Of a DNA stretch of 64,000 nucleotides, positions 60,939 through 64,000 are shown piece by piece. Origin of the DNA: Bacteroidia bacterium (lineage in GTDB: Bacteria > Bacteroidota > Bacteroidia > B-17B0 > Aurantibacillaceae); contig JACMNO010000110.1 in NCBI GenBank assembly GCA_014378485.1, forward strand, positions 1-64,000. The letters are read 5' to 3'. Under the pieces are notes generated by a model. That model was not told the DNA's origin. It was given only the letters and a program-made list of their open reading frames with translations, and made no database searches. How positions within the stretch are numbered: position 1 is the first letter of the stretch; every line of letters starts with the position of its first letter. The position numbers and the translations under genes were made by a program.

Positions 60939-61322
60939 ATGAAAAAGATCCATATTTTAGGAATAGTAGTGATTGCAGTAGCAATTGGTGTTATTTTTAC
61001 TTCTCTCCAAAGCAGTGCTACTTATTCTGATTTTATTGAGGCATCATCAAATCCTGACACAGAGTATCATGTAGTTGGTAAATTAAATAAATCCATTCCT
61101 GTGCAGTATGATCCAAAAATTAATGCGGATGAATGTTCGTTTATGATGCTTGATAATAAAGGTGTTGAAAAAAGAGTGGTACTTCACAAAAGTGTGCCGC
61201 AGGATATTCAAAAATCAGAACAAATTGTACTGATAGGAAAAATGCAGGGAAATGAATTCCATGCAAATGACATTTTAATGAAATGTCCTAGTAAGTATAA
61301 TGATGCCAAACCACAAGCTTAA
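60939..61322 (+). CDS. ccmE: Heme chaperone CcmE, CxxxY variant
   Basis: 127 aa. N-terminal TM anchor (ILGIVVIAVAIGVIFTSL) and OB-fold domain (EYHVVGKLNKSIPVQYD, IVLIGKMQGNEFHANDILMK). The heme-attachment motif, HxxxY in E. coli, reads C116-P-S-K-Y120, i.e. CxxxY. The same replacement is known in archaeal and Desulfovibrio-type Ccm systems, where heme binds covalently through Cys. Confidence 0.9.
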   Translation: MKKIHILGIVVIAVAIGVIFTSLQSSATYSDFIEASSNPDTEYHVVGKLNKSIPVQYDPKINADECSFMMLDNKGVEKRVVLHKSVPQDIQKSEQIVLIGKMQGNEFHANDILMKCPSKYNDAKPQA

Positions 61323-61351
61323 TAATTTTACTACAACATAATTTTACATCA

Positions 61352-63946
61352 TTGAATAATAGCACAGTATACATTGCAGAACGTTTGTGGGTTGGCCAAC
61401 TTGGTAACGGGTTTGTTATTTTATCTTTGTTAGCAGCTTTATTTTCTGCTATTGGATATTATTTTTATTCTAAAGAAGTGTTAACCTCCGAATGGAAAAA
61501 ATTTGCTAATACAGCTTTTATCGTTCACTCTATTTCAATTATTGGGATAGCAGCCACATTGTTTTATATGTTGTTCAATCATTTTTATGAATACTCATAT
61601 GTTTACCAACACAGTAATAATGAAATGCCCTTGCAGTACATTATGTCATGCTTTTGGGAAGGACAAGAAGGAAGTTTTTTATTGTGGGCATTTTGGAATG
61701 TTGTTTTAGGAAATATTTTACGTAAAACCATTGAGGTAAAATGGGAAGCGCCTACGATGGCCATTTTTGCATTAGTGCAGGTTTTTATTGCCAGCATGTT
61801 ATTGGGAATTTATTTTGGAGATTATAAATTAGGTTCTAATCCATTTATTTTGGTGAGAGAAAATCCACAGTTTGCTAATTTGCCCTTTTTACAGATTGAG
61901 AACTATTTGGCTAAGATAGATGGCAGAGGTTTAAATCCATTGTTAATGAATTACTGGATGACGATTCATCCGCCAACATTATTTTTAGGATTTTCATCAA
62001 CACTGGTACCTTTTGTATTTGCTGTAGCTGGTTTATGGAAACGCGATTTTACAACCTGGCAAAAACCAGCTTTAACCTGGACCTTTTTTAGTATTATGAT
62101 TCTTGGTACTGGTATTTTAATGGGAGGCGCGTGGGCTTATGAAGCTTTAAGCTTTGGCGGTTTTTGGGCTTGGGACCCCGTTGAAAATTCTTCTTTGGTG
62201 CCATGGATAGTTATGGTAGGTGCCGGCCATGTCATGATCATTAATAAAAACAGAGGCGGTTCATTGTTCATGACTCACTTGATGGCCATCGCCTCTTTTT
62301 TATTGGTATTGTATTCTACCTTTTTAACCCGGAGCGGAATTTTAGGCAACAGTTCCGTGCATGCCTTTACAGATCTTGGTATGCAGGCACAGTTAGTAAT
62401 CTATGTTCTGACTTTTGTTATGATTTGTGTGGTATTATTAATTCATGATAAATTGATAAGAGTTTCTTATCTCATGGTTTCATTTTTGATTTTGTTTTTT
62501 GGAATTGTGTATGGTCATAAAATTATTCTGTTATTAATTTGGATTGGAATAAGTTTTATTATTACCATTTATTCATATATCAAGTTCTTTCCTAAAGAAG
62601 AGGAGGAAGAGAGTTTGTACTCTAGAGAGTTTTGGATGTTTGTGGGTTCTTTAGTGTTTTTATTATCAGCCTTAATCATAACTTATTTTACTTCCATTCC
62701 GGTAATGAATAAGTTATTTACAATGGAAAAGGCTCCTATAAAAATAGCGGATTATAATTTATGGATGGTTCCTTTTGCAATTATTGCTTTAATATTGGTA
62801 GCAGTTACACAGTTTTTTAAGTACAAAAAAACGGATCCAAAACAATTTTTTAAACAGATAAGTATATCTGCTGTAATAGCACTGATATTAGGTTGTTCTG
62901 CGGTGATTCCTTTATACTTTTTAAAAGATTATTCGTCGGCAAGTTCAATTAATAAATGGAATTTGATTTCGTATGCCATTCTTTTTATTTCTGCATTATT
63001 TGCAGTGTTTTGTAATTTAGATTATTGGATGCGAGTTTTAAAAGGCAAAATACGTCACGCCGGATCTTCTATTGCTCACATTGGGTTCGCCTTGATATTA
63101 TTAGGCGCTCTCATCTCAACGTCTAAAAAACAAACAATCTCAAAAAACTCTTCAAAAAAAAATGTAGCAAGTCTTGGCGAAGATTTTGACGCAAAAAAAA
63201 GCCTTGTCTTAACTATTGGAGACACCTTAGCAATGGGTAATTATTTAGTAACATATAAAGGAAAAGAACGTAAAGGTATTGATGTGTTTTTTAACATGGA
63301 TTATTTTACCAAAGATGCCAATGGCAAACTAATAAAAGCATTTGAACTAAGTCCGATGATACAGGATAATCCACGTATGGGAACGTCTTCCCATCCTGAT
63401 ACAAAACATTTTTTAAGCAATGACATCTACACTCATATTACTTATGGAATTTTAAGTGATACTAAAGCTGTAAAAAAAGATGCTTACAGGGAACCAACAA
63501 ATTTTGTTGGACACATGAATGACACTATTTTTTCGGATAACGCCATTATTAAAATCGATAGCATCACTACTAATTTAAGTGAGAAACAATTCTCTGAAAA
63601 CGATAGTTTATTAGTTGTAACTGCTGTTTTAAAAGCTACTGATATTAACGGAACAACTTACCGTGCAACACCCAAATATATTTTAAAGAATAATAGTGTG
63701 TTGCCGAGTGAATTTGAATTAAAAGAACTGGGATTGAAATTTATCTTTTGGAAAATTAATCCGCAGGAGGGTAGTATTGAAATCCAGGTGAGTGAAAAAG
63801 TCAATAGCACCAAAGAGTTTGTTGTATTGGAAGCATATATGTTTCCGTTCATCAATGTATTATGGCTTGGTTGCGTCATCATGATCATTGGCACTATTGT
63901 GGCTATTATTGAGCGAAGACGATTAAACAAAGTAAAACCTCAATAG
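61352..63946 (+). CDS. ccmF: Cytochrome c heme lyase CcmF
   Basis: 864 aa, TTG start (LNNSTVYIAERLWVG). Around 15 TM helices. The conserved WWD segment GGFWAWDPVENSSLVPWI, about residues 267-283, and the periplasmic WEGQEGSFLLWAFW are diagnostic for CcmF/NrfE/CcsA. The C-terminal about 260 residues form a large periplasmic domain (VTYKGKERKGIDVFFNMDYF ...) ending in a TM helix (FINVLWLGCVIMIIGTIVAI). Ligates heme to apocytochrome CxxCH. No ccmH or ccmG is seen in the window. Confidence 0.95.
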   Translation: MNNSTVYIAERLWVGQLGNGFVILSLLAALFSAIGYYFYSKEVLTSEWKKFANTAFIVHSISIIGIAATLFYMLFNHFYEYSYVYQHSNNEMPLQYIMSCFWEGQEGSFLLWAFWNVVLGNILRKTIEVKWEAPTMAIFALVQVFIASMLLGIYFGDYKLGSNPFILVRENPQFANLPFLQIENYLAKIDGRGLNPLLMNYWMTIHPPTLFLGFSSTLVPFVFAVAGLWKRDFTTWQKPALTWTFFSIMILGTGILMGGAWAYEALSFGGFWAWDPVENSSLVPWIVMVGAGHVMIINKNRGGSLFMTHLMAIASFLLVLYSTFLTRSGILGNSSVHAFTDLGMQAQLVIYVLTFVMICVVLLIHDKLIRVSYLMVSFLILFFGIVYGHKIILLLIWIGISFIITIYSYIKFFPKEEEEESLYSREFWMFVGSLVFLLSALIITYFTSIPVMNKLFTMEKAPIKIADYNLWMVPFAIIALILVAVTQFFKYKKTDPKQFFKQISISAVIALILGCSAVIPLYFLKDYSSASSINKWNLISYAILFISALFAVFCNLDYWMRVLKGKIRHAGSSIAHIGFALILLGALISTSKKQTISKNSSKKNVASLGEDFDAKKSLVLTIGDTLAMGNYLVTYKGKERKGIDVFFNMDYFTKDANGKLIKAFELSPMIQDNPRMGTSSHPDTKHFLSNDIYTHITYGILSDTKAVKKDAYREPTNFVGHMNDTIFSDNAIIKIDSITTNLSEKQFSENDSLLVVTAVLKATDINGTTYRATPKYILKNNSVLPSEFELKELGLKFIFWKINPQEGSIEIQVSEKVNSTKEFVVLEAYMFPFINVLWLGCVIMIIGTIVAIIERRRLNKVKPQ

Positions 63947-63958
63947 CCTTTGAGTAAG

Positions 63959-64000
63959 ATGAACATAGTTATTATTGGCACAGGTAATGTAGCTTATCAT
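63959..64000 (+). CDS. Start of a Rossmann-fold protein (DUF2520-like), cut by window end
   Basis: ATG at 63959 begins MNIVIIGTGNVAYH, a GxGNVA nucleotide-binding signature as in NADP-oxidoreductase-like, DUF2520-containing proteins. A TTG at 63950 is in frame upstream. It follows ccmF by 12 nt. Only 14 codons are visible. Confidence 0.6.
   Translation, partial: MNIVIIGTGNVAYH

Overview
AT-rich chromosomal window from a member of the Bacteroidota, probably an environmental, gliding or T9SS-bearing lineage. The evidence is the gene content: GldH, RicT, a PorE-like TPR/PD40/OmpA protein, one type A and one type B T9SS-sorted secreted protein, type III glutamine synthetase, a BatA-like VWA protein next to a dihydroorotase, and CarB without its allosteric domain. 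Several promoters also match the Bacteroidota pattern TTTG-N19-21-TAnnTTTG. No integrase, transposase, CRISPR array or rRNA is visible. One tRNA-Leu(GAG) is present.

Layout. 0-0.2 kb: a candidate His-rich leader peptide running off the left edge. 0.2-6 kb: kynureninase, a radical SAM/SPASM protein, and an exbB-exbD-tonB-folC run. 6-11.7 kb: a signalling locus (hybrid kinase, sigma-54 response regulator, lipoprotein, stand-alone receiver) with a candidate -24/-12 promoter before the lipoprotein gene. 11.7-12.8 kb: a gene desert with diverged protein-like direct repeats, palindromes and a 320-bp MITE-like module. 12.8-22 kb: TMEM175-like channel, two small paralogues, Crp-type regulator, tRNA-Leu, outer-membrane proteins and glutamine synthetase III.

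22-38 kb: a BatA-like protein and a dihydroorotase that lacks most metal ligands lead into glycosyltransferases and then a same-strand array of four cobalamin-type radical SAM proteins, three of them followed directly by a class I methyltransferase, plus one nucleotidyltransferase. I do not recognise this array as a described pathway; it is the best candidate for an undescribed biosynthetic system. 38.9-42.4 kb: carB, followed by a nest of dispersed repeats and a diverged second copy of the carB 3' end.

42.4-49 kb: GT2, MATE exporter, hpt, adenylate kinase fused to a lysine-rich histone-H1-like tail, obg and udk. 49-59 kb: a secreted cupredoxin, PAS/PP2C phosphatase, gldH-ricT, SDR, glutathione peroxidase, and a large T9SS type B protein with a 690-bp internal tandem repeat. 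59.3-64 kb: cytochrome c maturation operon ccmB-ccmC-ccmD-like-ccmE-ccmF, with a CxxxY-type CcmE, then the start of a Rossmann-fold gene. All function calls come from motif recognition by eye; no database search was run.
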